In this document: positions 31,670-40,694 of the stretch, one piece after another
How the letters are laid out: each line of letters starts with the position of its first letter
How positions within the stretch are numbered: the stretch's first letter is position 1
Virus record (IMG/VR): IMGVR_UViG_3300037193_000639
Location: 1 to 64,000 of that record
Direction: 5' to 3' (one strand)
From: a virus
Length of the DNA stretch: 64,000 bases
Notes under the pieces: model-generated
The model's input: only the letters and a program-made list of their open reading frames with translations
Databases searched by the model: none
What the model was told of the DNA's origin: nothing
Translations under genes and position numbers: made by a program

Positions 31670-33930
31670 CGCAAGTAACGGTAAACGGTAATACTTACTC
31701 TGATGACGGCAGTGCAGCAAGGGATATGCTTGACGGGGGACATCGCGATTGGTTTTTCCCCCTCATCTCTGATACCATGACGGATACAGCGTCTAAAGTC
31801 ACATCTGCAGCAAACTCTGCTTCTGCAGCCGCATCTAGCGCATCTGCTGCTGCGACAAGTGCATCTACGGCAGCAAGTGCACCCGGCACAAGTGCAACAT
31901 CTACTACGTCTTTGACAATTGGCACAGGAAGTAAATCCCTCACAATTCAGACTGGTAAAAGCATTGTCGTAGGGATGACAGTTAAGATAGCTTACACAAC
32001 AAGCCCGACTAATTGGATGGTAGGAGATGTAACTGCGTATAACAGTTCTACTGGTGTACTCGATGTGAATGTTACGCACACAAATGGCAGTGGTACTCAG
32101 GCTGCTTGGACAGTTAGTCTGTCTGGTGTACCGGGGACAAATGCTGCTAGCGTTAGTGTCTCAGGATCGACAATTACTGACAACTTCACTATTACAGGAT
32201 CTACCAAAACATATTTTCCCGTTGTAACTACAGCTATAGGGAAAAGTTTAACAGCCCCTGATGCAACAACATTAGAGGAAGGTCTGATGTATGTCATTGA
32301 CAATCGAGATGGAGGTTATCCTGTAGGCTTCCGTGACTCTACTGGGGTATTAGTTGGAGCCTGCGTTGCCGCTGGTGGTATTGCTGAAGTATGGCTGAAG
32401 GATAATTCTACAGCCGCAGGATCATGGGAAGTTTCAGGTAATAACCTCGAACCCGGCCTGATCACCATCGACAACACGTTCAGCAGCACATATAGCGCGA
32501 CGGTTCACAAGCCATTTGTTGCGCTGGATGATAACAAGTCAATCCACTTTCTGACGATTGCTTCTAACGGTTTTGCCGCTGTTGCAGTGGATAAGACGAC
32601 TGGGGCTGTCGGTACGCCACTAACTATTACAACCACTGCAAGCTCAGTACCAAAAGCAGCTTTCAGAGTCACTGCAACAACAGCAGTTGTTTTCTTTGGG
32701 GAGAGCAACAACGTTTTGCGTGCTGCCGTTATTACTCTGTCAGGGGCAACTACTTTAGCTGTCGGAACATCACTAGATTCAACAGGGACTAACAGAGCTG
32801 TAGAAGATTGGAGCGGTCCTCCTAAAATAGCCCAGCTTGATAGCACACATTACTTAGTATCCGCTGCATCAGCCACAGGGGCAGGGGTTACAGAAGTATT
32901 CGCTATGGAGATTACAGCAGGCACAACTATTAATTGGGGGTCGGCTGTAAATATCATTGCAGCTAATAACGTAGTCAATAGCACCACAACCTACGCTCTG
33001 ACGGCGACGACAGGGCTGGTGCTATTTGCAGAAGGAACGAATCAGCCTCGCGCAGTAGTTGTTAGTGTTAGCGGCACTACTTGTACAGTTGGAGCTAAAG
33101 CAAGCTCTCCAATAGCAGGCGGGAACGCAGCAGGCCCAGCCTTAAGTTGCTTACTAAGCTCTACAAAATGCTTAATTGTGCAGAGTAACAATAGTGATCA
33201 CCCAAACGCCGTGGTGTTCACTATAAGTGGTACTTCTGTAACAGCAGGGGCGCAATTACTCATTGAAAGTATCGACCCCGGAGCACCGTATTGGACTTAT
33301 ACGTTACAGTCTGCTACTCGACACAATCCGCATCTATGGCGTATTGACAATAACACCGCTGGCCTGTGGTATCTGGACAGCAGCAACGTGTCTCGTGCGT
33401 TAGTTCTATCTGAAAGCGGCGGCACGGTAACTGCTGGTACAAAGCTACACAACAGCATTAGCGCAGCAGCAGCAAACAATGTGAAAGGGGGCCTGCCCCT
33501 CCCTCAAGGCACCGGCAGTTTCTTGTCAGTGCGAAAAGCAAACGTGTCAGCAAGTGGGCATGCTGGAAGTATAAGCCTAGTACCGCACAAGATCAGCGGG
33601 ACAACAATTACAGCAGGGCCAGCGAAGATTGCCGCTGCGCTTGGAACCCCAACAAGTTCTGCGTTTGTAGTCGCCGCACTGCTTTCATCAGGGGATTATT
33701 GCATCATGCCTCCCGGCTACGGCGGTGAAATGATGGTGGTAAGGACTAATGGTGATGCTATCAACATCAAAGGTAGCCTTCCCATTCCCATTGCCGACGC
33801 TGACCCTGCGTATCCAGTGCAGGCCGTAAGTAGTAACAGAATTGTCTTCCTTTTGAAGACGACAGACTCGACAATTAACGCGAATAGTACCTTCCAGCTT
33901 CGTCTTCTCTCTGTGGAGATCGCACAATGA
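31666..33930 (+). CDS. Tail fibre or receptor-binding protein
   Basis: The 754-residue protein has a short N-terminal domain, then an Ala/Ser-rich linker (about 45-75), a TTSLTIGTGSKSLTIQTGKS module common in fibre shafts, and a long C-terminal part of repeated beta strands ending in G-T-S-V patterns that look like blades or Kelch-like repeats. It probably contacts the host surface. The start overlaps the previous stop by 4 nt. Confidence 0.72.
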   Translation: MTQVTVNGNTYSDDGSAARDMLDGGHRDWFFPLISDTMTDTASKVTSAANSASAAASSASAAATSASTAASAPGTSATSTTSLTIGTGSKSLTIQTGKSIVVGMTVKIAYTTSPTNWMVGDVTAYNSSTGVLDVNVTHTNGSGTQAAWTVSLSGVPGTNAASVSVSGSTITDNFTITGSTKTYFPVVTTAIGKSLTAPDATTLEEGLMYVIDNRDGGYPVGFRDSTGVLVGACVAAGGIAEVWLKDNSTAAGSWEVSGNNLEPGLITIDNTFSSTYSATVHKPFVALDDNKSIHFLTIASNGFAAVAVDKTTGAVGTPLTITTTASSVPKAAFRVTATTAVVFFGESNNVLRAAVITLSGATTLAVGTSLDSTGTNRAVEDWSGPPKIAQLDSTHYLVSAASATGAGVTEVFAMEITAGTTINWGSAVNIIAANNVVNSTTTYALTATTGLVLFAEGTNQPRAVVVSVSGTTCTVGAKASSPIAGGNAAGPALSCLLSSTKCLIVQSNNSDHPNAVVFTISGTSVTAGAQLLIESIDPGAPYWTYTLQSATRHNPHLWRIDNNTAGLWYLDSSNVSRALVLSESGGTVTAGTKLHNSISAAAANNVKGGLPLPQGTGSFLSVRKANVSASGHAGSISLVPHKISGTTITAGPAKIAAALGTPTSSAFVVAALLSSGDYCIMPPGYGGEMMVVRTNGDAINIKGSLPIPIADADPAYPVQAVSSNRIVFLLKTTDSTINANSTFQLRLLSVEIAQ

Positions 33931-34394
33931 CCAAACTCTTAGTACAGGGCGAGGTAATTCTCGCTAAAGATGTGATTGATGTTGGGGATGAGATTCACTC
34001 CGCTGACGCAATCTGCCCGAAACACGTTATCGAAGGCTGGCAGATCGTGGATGCCGAAGTGCCAAATAGCTTCACGCCTGCTGAATATACGTGGGATGGA
34101 TCTTCTGTAGTTAAAAAGCCTACCACTCCTTCAGAAAAAACAAGAGAACAGTTGAAGGAAGAACGTGCTGCTGCAGTGGCCGCTATTAAAGTGACTGTAA
34201 ACGGCAAAGTATTTGATGGAGACGAAACTTCTCAAGAACGAATGCAACGTGCTTTGAAAGTTGCAGAAATCACTGGGCTCAATACAACAACGTGGATACT
34301 TGCTGACAATACAGTGTCAGAAGTAACTATCGCAGAGATTTCTGAAGCTCTTGCCAAAGCCGCTCTTGCGCAATCGGAATTGTGGATAATTTAA
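33927..34394 (+). CDS. Tail fibre-associated protein (DUF4376-like C terminus)
   Basis: The N-terminal half is a small beta unit, with WQIVDAEVPNSFTPAEYTWDGSSVVKKP typical of phage tail assembly proteins. The C-terminal half (KTREQLKEERAAAVAAIKVTVNGKVFDGDETSQERMQRAL) is a DUF4376-like helical domain. It directly follows the fibre with a 4-nt overlap, so it is likely a fibre chaperone or tip subunit. Confidence 0.7.
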   Translation: MTKLLVQGEVILAKDVIDVGDEIHSADAICPKHVIEGWQIVDAEVPNSFTPAEYTWDGSSVVKKPTTPSEKTREQLKEERAAAVAAIKVTVNGKVFDGDETSQERMQRALKVAEITGLNTTTWILADNTVSEVTIAEISEALAKAALAQSELWII

Positions 34395-34395
34395 A

Positions 34396-35694
34396 ATGAT
34401 TTACCTTTCAAACTTAAAGCCATCTCCGTATGACTCAAGAGACTATCTCTACCCAGAAGCATTTGCTACTGCCACACTTCCTCCTAGAGTAGATTTGAGG
34501 GCATATGCAGGGGAGATTGAAGATCAAGGAGTAATTGGAAGTTGTACTGCCAACAGCACAGTATCCGCTCTTGAACTAATACTTAAGCGAGCAGGTAAAT
34601 ATGAAAACTTGTCTCGCTTGTTTCTCTACTACACCACTCGTGAGTATGAGAACCGTATTGGACAAGATGGAGCTGTTCTTCGAGATGCCTTGAAAATGGC
34701 AAACAAGAGGGGACTACCACTTGAATCATCGTACCAGTATAACATCAGTGCTGTAGACAAGAAACCGTCTCCCTTTGTGTACAAAGAGGCTAAACAGCGT
34801 CTTGTAAGCTCGTATGAGGCTGTAAGAGTTGTTCGTGGCGAAAGGGCATCTACGATTAACAACATTAAGGCTGCACTTGCCGCAGGACATCCTGTGGTTA
34901 TAGCTTTGAGAGTGTTCAACTACATATTCTCTATTAAAGGCCCACTAGAAACCCACGGCAGGATCGACACAACTAAGCCGGGAAATCTCGACTACGTTGG
35001 GAATCATGCCGCCACCATCGTTGGCTACGACACTGCTGTATTTGGGGGTATGTTCATCGTAGAAAACTCATGGGGAGCCTCTTGGGGAGACAATGGCTAC
35101 TGGGGAATGCCCTTTACAGGTGTTGACAACATCTATGAGGCTTGGGTAATTAAAGGCTTCAATGAAATTGGTGAAGACTACTCGCCTGCAAAGGTACGTG
35201 TGAATCAGTTGTACGCTGCTTTATTCGGGCGTGGTGCAGAAAAAGGAGGACTAGATTATTGGGTAAACCAACTTTCATCCATGTCTGCACCAGAAGTAGC
35301 ACAGATAATGTACGGGGTTGAGCCAGCCAGAGTGTACTACCCGACAGGAATCACTAACCAACAATTGATCGAAAAATTTTACATCAATGTTCTTGGCAGA
35401 TATCCAGATGACGGGGGACTTGCTTTCTGGGCTAATCGACTTGACAGTGGGCAATCAGTGGGGCAAGTCGTTGTAGATATTGTCGATGTCCTTGCAACAT
35501 ACACAGGAGATAATCCTTTATCCAAAGCATCACAAGACTTGTTTAACAACAAGGTGAGAATGGGTCTATACACAAGCGTATCTCTTGCCTCCGACAACAT
35601 TGATGTCGCTTCTGTTGCTTTCAACGGGCTAACACGGGATGAGCAATCAGTATATACAGCCAAGTCAAACGTCATAGACGTTATTGGATACTGA
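34396..35694 (+). CDS. Papain-like (C1) protease with C-terminal DUF4214 repeats
   Basis: The 432-residue protein has a complete C1 catalytic set: Gln44 and Cys50 in DQGVIGSCTANS, His204 in GNHAATIVGYD and Asn224 in VENSWGASWGDNGYW. Residues about 263-430 hold two DUF4214-like units (VNQLYAALFGRGAEKGGLDYWVNQL and FYINVLGRYPDDGGLAFWANRL). No signal peptide is seen. It sits between the fibre-associated gene and the lysis genes, so it may be a virion protein that acts on the host surface. Such a fusion is unusual in phage tails. Confidence 0.8.
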   Translation: MIYLSNLKPSPYDSRDYLYPEAFATATLPPRVDLRAYAGEIEDQGVIGSCTANSTVSALELILKRAGKYENLSRLFLYYTTREYENRIGQDGAVLRDALKMANKRGLPLESSYQYNISAVDKKPSPFVYKEAKQRLVSSYEAVRVVRGERASTINNIKAALAAGHPVVIALRVFNYIFSIKGPLETHGRIDTTKPGNLDYVGNHAATIVGYDTAVFGGMFIVENSWGASWGDNGYWGMPFTGVDNIYEAWVIKGFNEIGEDYSPAKVRVNQLYAALFGRGAEKGGLDYWVNQLSSMSAPEVAQIMYGVEPARVYYPTGITNQQLIEKFYINVLGRYPDDGGLAFWANRLDSGQSVGQVVVDIVDVLATYTGDNPLSKASQDLFNNKVRMGLYTSVSLASDNIDVASVAFNGLTRDEQSVYTAKSNVIDVIGY

Positions 35695-35736
35695 TTGCCA
35701 TATTATCTACGAATTCCAATAATACGAAAGAAAAAC

Positions 35737-36024
35737 ATGGGTTGGGAACTAGGAATTACTATAGCGATGACTATTATCGGTGGACTGGCTGGATGGGTGT
35801 ACAACTCCCTTAAAGGGGAAATTAAAGCCCTTCGTGAAGAAAAGAATGCATTAGCAGAGAAGGTTCAAGAGCATGAGATTCGTGTAGCTCGCGATTATGC
35901 TCTGCGAGATGATCTGGAAAAGCTTGCCAAGGCTTACAAGGAAGATTTGGACAAATTGATGACAGCAATGTTTGCAAAGCTTGACAGGATTGAGAGCAAG
36001 CTAGACAACAAGGTGGATAAATGA
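35737..36024 (+). CDS. Membrane-anchored coiled-coil protein, candidate inner spanin or holin
   Basis: The ATG at 35737 is favoured over a TTG at 35695. Residues about 4-22 form one transmembrane segment (ELGITIAMTIIGGLAGWVY), followed by a coiled coil to the end (about 26-95). This is the topology of an Rz-like inner-membrane spanin; a one-pass holin is the alternative. It lies directly upstream of the lysozyme with a 4-nt overlap. Confidence 0.6.
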   Translation: MGWELGITIAMTIIGGLAGWVYNSLKGEIKALREEKNALAEKVQEHEIRVARDYALRDDLEKLAKAYKEDLDKLMTAMFAKLDRIESKLDNKVDK

Positions 36025-36590
36025 GTAAAGAAGAGATTGTGTTAGATGAGATGGCTGTGAAAGTAGCCATCAAAATTATCAAGATGTTTGAAGGCTGTGA
36101 ACTTCGTGCATACCCAGACCCTGCATCAGACTTGTATAAGGTGATGGCTGCACAGGGGATCTTGAAGAAATATCTGAAAGGTTTGTGCGACATCCCCAAA
36201 GAAATGCTGAAGGATTTTGATGGCAAGCCTTGGACGGCAATGTGGGGTGAGACAGAAGGTATCAAGTGCGGGGATGTGTTCACACAAGAGCAAGCTGATG
36301 AGCGTCTTGAGAAGCGTGTGCGCGAGTTTATGAAGGGTGTGCTGAAGGCATGTCCACAGCTTAAGAAAGAGCCATATACTCGTGCAGCTGCTTGTACATC
36401 ATTTGCTTACAATATCGGACTCGGAAATTTTGCTAAGTCCACTGTCTGTAAGAAAACGATGGAAAAGGAATACTTGACAGCAGCGCAATCTTTCCATATG
36501 TGGAACAAAGCCAAGGGTGCGGTCTTAGATGGCCTCGTAAAACGAAGGAAGCTTGAAGCTGACCTGTACATGTCGGAGATTCACAAATGA
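36021..36590 (+). CDS. Endolysin, GH24 lysozyme
   Basis: The 189-residue protein has FEGCELRAYPDPAS with the catalytic Glu near residue 24, and PWTAMWGETEGIKCGD with the Thr-containing loop. About 40 extra residues (QGILKKYLKGLCDIPKEM) lie between them, a version found in some phage lysozymes. ACTSFAYNIGLGNFAKST completes the fold. There is no signal sequence, so release needs a holin. The stop overlaps the next ATG. Confidence 0.85.
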   Translation: MSKEEIVLDEMAVKVAIKIIKMFEGCELRAYPDPASDLYKVMAAQGILKKYLKGLCDIPKEMLKDFDGKPWTAMWGETEGIKCGDVFTQEQADERLEKRVREFMKGVLKACPQLKKEPYTRAAACTSFAYNIGLGNFAKSTVCKKTMEKEYLTAAQSFHMWNKAKGAVLDGLVKRRKLEADLYMSEIHK

Positions 36591-36721
36591 AGAAGACTGT
36601 TGCAGCAATTCTTTTATGTCTTGCTCTTACTGGCTGTGCCAACCTGAAATTCCAATTCAGCATGAGCTATGCCACCGACAATCTTCTTGAAGACCTGAAG
36701 AAGACGGAGCAAACAAAATGA
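36587..36721 (+). CDS. Small lipoprotein, candidate outer spanin (Rz1-like)
   Basis: The 44-codon frame begins MKKTVAAILLCLALTGC, a lipoprotein signal with the lipobox LTGC at residues 14-17, leaving a 28-residue mature peptide. The start overlaps the lysozyme stop and the stop overlaps the next start. Position and form suit an outer-membrane spanin paired with the coiled-coil protein at 35737. Confidence 0.7.
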   Translation: MKKTVAAILLCLALTGCANLKFQFSMSYATDNLLEDLKKTEQTK

Positions 36722-37128
36722 GCGATTTCTTAAGTACACTAGACATCAGGTACGTTGGAAAGAATGACGAAGAGAAGTGGGAACTGCTTCAACCTTTTGT
36801 GTACCAGTCTGATGTTGCTGGCATCACTATTACAGTCCCCGCAGGTTATATCACCGACCTTGCCAGTGTTCCTCGATTTCCTCTTGCATATTGGTTGACA
36901 GGAGGGAAAGCAAAGCTTGCATCTGTTCCTCATGACTTCCTTTGTGAAACCAAACTTGTAAGCCGAGAAATGGCTGATAAGGTGTTCCTAGAGGCTGCTG
37001 AATTGGCAGGAGTACCGGGATGGCGTAGGAGTGTGATGTGGACGGCTGTGAGGGCCTATGGAGCACTGTCCGGTAAGGATACTCCAGAACAAAAGCCCAT
37101 CAAACCTGAAGACTTTTACATCGGCTGA
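36718..37128 (+). CDS. DUF1353 protein
   Basis: The 136 residues carry ITVPAGYITDLASVPRF, LASVPHDFLCETKLVSREMADKVFLEAAELAGVPGWRRSVMWTAVRAYG, the hallmark of DUF1353, a family common next to phage lysis genes. Its biochemical role is not known to me. It is the last gene of the late operon. Confidence 0.8.
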   Translation: MSDFLSTLDIRYVGKNDEEKWELLQPFVYQSDVAGITITVPAGYITDLASVPRFPLAYWLTGGKAKLASVPHDFLCETKLVSREMADKVFLEAAELAGVPGWRRSVMWTAVRAYGALSGKDTPEQKPIKPEDFYIG

Positions 37129-37181
37129 TGGGCAGTAATTTTACAGAATAATTTCTAGCTCGTTATGACAGAGAGCTTTCT

Positions 37182-37215
37182 AGGGCGCTGCTTCGGAAGG
37201 GGCAGCGTCCTTTTT
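37182..37215 (+). terminator. Strong rho-independent terminator ending the late operon
   Basis: AGGGCGCTGC (37182-37191) pairs with GCAGCGTCCT (37202-37211) over 10 bp with one G.U, followed by five T. It separates the converging late and replication blocks. Confidence 0.88.
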
Positions 37216-37219
37216 CGTT

Positions 37220-37516
37220 TTAGGCACCCACAATCTCATCAAACGCCCCAAACAGCTCTGCCATCTCTTGAGCTTCTTTAGTGGCTTCCTTATAGCTTGC
37301 CTTGAAGTATTTGGTAAGAATCTTCTTCAACACCTTTCCTTCAACCGTAGTGCTCTCCACGCCAGCTACAGCAGCTTCTACTTCATCTTTGAAGTCTTGC
37401 TTCGCAATTGTTTCATCGTCCAATGCTGCAAAAGCTCGCTTGCGATACTCCTTCAGCATGTCTGCGTCGATAGTGATGTTACCTTCTTTGGTTTGGATAG
37501 TGATTTTGTTGCTCAT
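37220..37516 (-). CDS. Hypothetical protein, 98 aa, possibly DNA-binding
   Basis: The N-terminal strand-rich part (KITIQTKEGNITIDADML) is followed by helices ending GVESTTVEGKVLKKILTKYFKASYKEATKEAQEMAELFGAFDEIV. The last 60 residues have a pattern similar to T4 DsbA, a double-stranded DNA-binding protein, but the match is by eye and weak. Last gene of the leftward replication block. Confidence 0.6.
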   Translation of the reverse strand: MSNKITIQTKEGNITIDADMLKEYRKRAFAALDDETIAKQDFKDEVEAAVAGVESTTVEGKVLKKILTKYFKASYKEATKEAQEMAELFGAFDEIVGA

Positions 37517-37530
37517 TAAATTTCCTCTGG

Positions 37531-37695
37531 CTATTTAAATAGAATGTTGTATGTTGCTCGTGTAAGCAGTAATGCAAGAAACAGCATCAGTAGCACATTA
37601 CAAACAGTGATGGTGACTGCTGCAACAAGAATGCCAAGCGGCAGTCCAAGAGCAACGAACAGCATGCGTAGTAGAATGTCATATAATTTATTCAT
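37531..37695 (-). CDS. Membrane protein, 54 aa
   Basis: Encodes two hydrophobic segments (about residues 7-29 and 32-45) in a 54-residue protein starting MNKLYDILLRMLFVALGLPL. The start overlaps the stop of the upstream gene. No family recognised. Confidence 0.6.
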   Translation of the reverse strand: MNKLYDILLRMLFVALGLPLGILVAAVTITVCNVLLMLFLALLLTRATYNILFK

Positions 37696-37901
37696 GGTTG
37701 AAAATGGAGGCTTGGTAGTGAATCAGAGTGAACTTTCTGCTCTAAGTAGTAATACAATTCATTGCCATCGACTTTGAACATATTGTCAATCTTATCCGAT
37801 GTTGCAGCCACTAGAGCATACAAATAGTTTGCTTCTTCTTGTGTCTCTACGGTAATTTTGAAAGGCTTGAAACCATGTTCTGCGTTTTCTTCAAATCTCA
37901 T
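37692..37901 (-). CDS. Hypothetical protein, 69 aa
   Basis: The ATG at 37901 has AAAAGGAGACA in front of it; the frame extends upstream to 37958 into the nrdA end without support. The sequence (KPFKITVETQEEANYLYALVAATSDKID) looks like a small alpha/beta fold found in several phage proteins. Confidence 0.65.
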   Translation of the reverse strand: MRFEENAEHGFKPFKITVETQEEANYLYALVAATSDKIDNMFKVDGNELYYYLEQKVHSDSLPSLHFQP

Positions 37902-37939
37902 ATTGTCTCCTTTTGGCGGGAGAAATCCCGCCGTGTTGT

Positions 37940-39664
37940 TTACATGCAAGCAGTGCATTCACCTTTGGAAGCTGTCACTCCTGCCTTGCTGTAACAGTAA
38001 TACAAGCCAAGAATCAAGGGGTTCTTAAACGCTTCCGTGTGCACCTCGGCAATATACTCTTCGTCTTCTTCAGCACTAAAGAAAAGGTTTAAGCTTTGTC
38101 CTTGGCACAGATAACGTTGCCTTCCTGCGGCAAGTCGCAGGATAGCTTTCTGATCAATTTCAAAAGCGGTTTTAAATACCTTCTTTTCATCCTCAGTTAA
38201 CCAGCTAACATTTTGTACGCTACCTTGCGCATCAGTTAACTCCTGCATGTGCTTTTTATCATACACACCACGGTCTTTCATCAACTCAAGAAGAACTGGG
38301 TTTGCACGATCCACTTCTCCTGCTGGCGTTAACTGTGTGAACGTCATAGCAGGGTCAGGATTAATTCCTTCACTCACCCCCGCCATCAGCAAAGCGCTGC
38401 TCTTAGTCGGAGCAACAGCAGTCCTGTGAGTATTCCTTACACCAAAACCCTTGCACCACTCCGGTTCACCAAACTCCTTTGCAAGCCATTGAGAAGCTTC
38501 TAGCGTCTGGTCGTGTATGTGCTTAAACAGCTCATTGTTCCACATGTGAGCTTCGAAACTTTCAAAAGGAATTCTCTTCTTTTGTAAGTATGTATGGAAC
38601 CCACACACACCTAACCCAAGCGGTCTTCCAAGTTCAGTAAACTGTACAGCTTTCTCTAGTCCCGGAACACCTCCAGCATTCTTAATGAAGTCTTCAGCTA
38701 CGCAGTCCAAGAACACATGAGCTATGAATACCGCTTTCGTAGTCTTCCACTCATCCCATCTCGCAGCGTTCATGCTGGAGAGGACACAAGTGTATGTCAG
38801 ATTTTCGTTGCTGTGCAGATGAATTTCGTTGCACAATTGCGCCGCAATGATTTTCAACCCAAGTTTCTTATACATCTCAGGGGAACGCTCATTCACCTTG
38901 TCTTGGAAGAAGAAGTAACCCTTCCCTGTCTTCATTTTTACAACAAGAGCAGTCTGGAATCTGTTGTTAGCATCTTCGTCTCCGTTCTCAAGTCGCTTCA
39001 CGAAATCATCAGAAATGTTCCAACCAATATTCAAGCCATCTGGAGCTTCTTCTAAGTAGCTTGACACTTCATAGAAGTCTCCGTGCTCGATTGGAAGATA
39101 GCCAGCCCAAGCTCCACGCCTATTGCTGCCCTGAGCAACATACTGCATATCCTCCACAAAACCTTTAATAACTGGCAGCACACCTGTACTTACAACACCT
39201 TTGCTTGTAACACTCCCGCGAGGTTGGATGCCTCCAAGGTAGGATGCCGTCCCAAAGGCATTCTTAGTAAGTACAGCCACTTCGTGCTTTGCTTTGTAGA
39301 TGCCATCAATACTGTTCGGGACTACGTTGCCAGAGCATGACACACTGTATCCACGATTTGTCCCAGTATTGCCAATAACAGGTGTAGAGCCAGAAAGATT
39401 CCCAACCCACATCTGATCAAAGAAAGCATCTTTCCAAGTATACTCTGATCCAAACTCATTCTCCCACCAATCAGGGTAATACCCTTCCACGTATTGTGCG
39501 AGAGTGTTTGCAATTCGCTGGTACTGCTCTTTTGGTGTTGAGGCATCATACATATATTTGGCTTTGAACAGTTGCCATGCACCTGTACTCCACCAATCTT
39601 GCATCTCCTCTTTTGCTTGCAATTCTTTACGTTCTTTACTTAGCTTCTCGTACAAACTATCCAT
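37940..39664 (-). CDS. nrdA: Ribonucleotide reductase large subunit (class I alpha)
   Basis: The 574-residue protein is short for NrdA and lacks an N-terminal ATP cone, so it may be free of dATP inhibition. Cysteines expected for catalysis are Cys110 (SVSCSG), Cys278 (QLCNE) and Cys293 (YTCVLS). The radical-path tyrosine pair is LYYCY, and the C terminus ends with the thioredoxin-type pair ECTAC. The residue two before the thiyl Cys is Gln276 instead of the usual Asn. It reduces ribonucleotides with NrdB, encoded 3 bp upstream, to supply DNA precursors. Confidence 0.88.
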   Translation of the reverse strand: MDSLYEKLSKERKELQAKEEMQDWWSTGAWQLFKAKYMYDASTPKEQYQRIANTLAQYVEGYYPDWWENEFGSEYTWKDAFFDQMWVGNLSGSTPVIGNTGTNRGYSVSCSGNVVPNSIDGIYKAKHEVAVLTKNAFGTASYLGGIQPRGSVTSKGVVSTGVLPVIKGFVEDMQYVAQGSNRRGAWAGYLPIEHGDFYEVSSYLEEAPDGLNIGWNISDDFVKRLENGDEDANNRFQTALVVKMKTGKGYFFFQDKVNERSPEMYKKLGLKIIAAQLCNEIHLHSNENLTYTCVLSSMNAARWDEWKTTKAVFIAHVFLDCVAEDFIKNAGGVPGLEKAVQFTELGRPLGLGVCGFHTYLQKKRIPFESFEAHMWNNELFKHIHDQTLEASQWLAKEFGEPEWCKGFGVRNTHRTAVAPTKSSALLMAGVSEGINPDPAMTFTQLTPAGEVDRANPVLLELMKDRGVYDKKHMQELTDAQGSVQNVSWLTEDEKKVFKTAFEIDQKAILRLAAGRQRYLCQGQSLNLFFSAEEDEEYIAEVHTEAFKNPLILGLYYCYSKAGVTASKGECTACM

Positions 39665-40645
39665 TCAATCCTTTTTCCACACAAAACGGTTTTTAACCCA
39701 ATCTCTTTGATATTCTCGGCCTACACCTTGAAAGAAGTCGTTCATTTGGTAGTCATTGATGCCTTTATAGAACCAATCTGAAATGGGGTTGTACTCAACA
39801 ATGTAGTTTCGGTCTACACCCAGATAGTCCAAACACAGGTTAATACGGCTTTGCACAAAACGTTTTAGCTGCAAATCTGTGACGCCTTCGATTTTACCGT
39901 GCTCAAAAATCTTATCAATAATTTGACATTCATGCAGATAAATCTGATCAGCAGCTTCTTTTACAGCCTGTGAAAACTCTTTCAACTCTTGGTCGGTACG
40001 TTCTTGTTCTTTCAAGGCAACACGTACAATTCCGCTCCCTCCGATTGCATGAAGATTCTCGTCCCGTGCGCTCATGTTGATGCCACGATTGATGTTTTGA
40101 ACCTTGTTTTTCCCTTGACTTTGGAAATGCTTAAGGAATGCAAAAGCGCTGTACAATACAGCCCCCTCTACAATACTAAACACCGCAGTAGAAAGCTCAT
40201 CATCCTTACTTTCAATCACTTCTTCAATGAACTTCATTCGAGAAGACAGGGTAGGGTCATCTAGATATGACGTGTAAAACTCATAATTTGCCAGACCAAG
40301 CTCTTTATTAATTTCATTGTAAAAAGGTGCATGGCTATTTAGTTCAACATGTGCAAAAGCAGCAGACATCCGTTGGATACCCACATGTGGGTAGGCTTTG
40401 GCAATTCTACTCCCCCAATGTTCACTCCCGACAAACAGCTCGTACTTAGTGAACAGCTTCAACGTAGAGATTGTGCCGTGCTTCTCTGCCTCAGTCATAC
40501 CAACCAAAAGGTCTTGCTTATCTTTTGCTACATTAATTTCGTTCCAAGGCCAGAAGATTTTGATTTGGTCATCTGCAAGCTTTGAAAATTCAGGGTACAT
40601 GTCTACATACCCATCCTTCCATATCTTAATACTGGCTTCCTTCAT
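39665..40645 (-). CDS. nrdB: Ribonucleotide reductase small subunit (class I beta)
   Basis: The 326-residue protein has helices with the di-metal site: Glu/His in HVELNSHAPFY, Glu in FSIVEGAVLYSAF and ENLH in ARDENLHAIGG. The Tyr of HAPFY is placed 4 residues after His, as for the radical Tyr. In the first motif the Glu-His spacing is E-x3-H instead of E-x2-H. It forms the complex with NrdA; the genes are almost contiguous. Confidence 0.87.
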   Translation of the reverse strand: MKEASIKIWKDGYVDMYPEFSKLADDQIKIFWPWNEINVAKDKQDLLVGMTEAEKHGTISTLKLFTKYELFVGSEHWGSRIAKAYPHVGIQRMSAAFAHVELNSHAPFYNEINKELGLANYEFYTSYLDDPTLSSRMKFIEEVIESKDDELSTAVFSIVEGAVLYSAFAFLKHFQSQGKNKVQNINRGINMSARDENLHAIGGSGIVRVALKEQERTDQELKEFSQAVKEAADQIYLHECQIIDKIFEHGKIEGVTDLQLKRFVQSRINLCLDYLGVDRNYIVEYNPISDWFYKGINDYQMNDFFQGVGREYQRDWVKNRFVWKKD

Positions 40646-40674
40646 TAAACCCTTTCTTGTAATTATAGCCTACC

Positions 40675-40694
40675 AATTCTCAAGAATGAGAATT
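40675..40694. repeat. Dispersed palindrome, copy 6
   Basis: AATTCTCA-AGAA-TGAGAATT pairs over 8 bp and includes the stop codon of the upstream 161-aa gene; it is 30 nt before nrdB. Confidence 0.75.

Noticed and set aside
37182-37215. Bidirectional terminator for the converging blocks
   Set aside because: The leftward side of the stem is not followed by a T run; only the rightward direction is supported.
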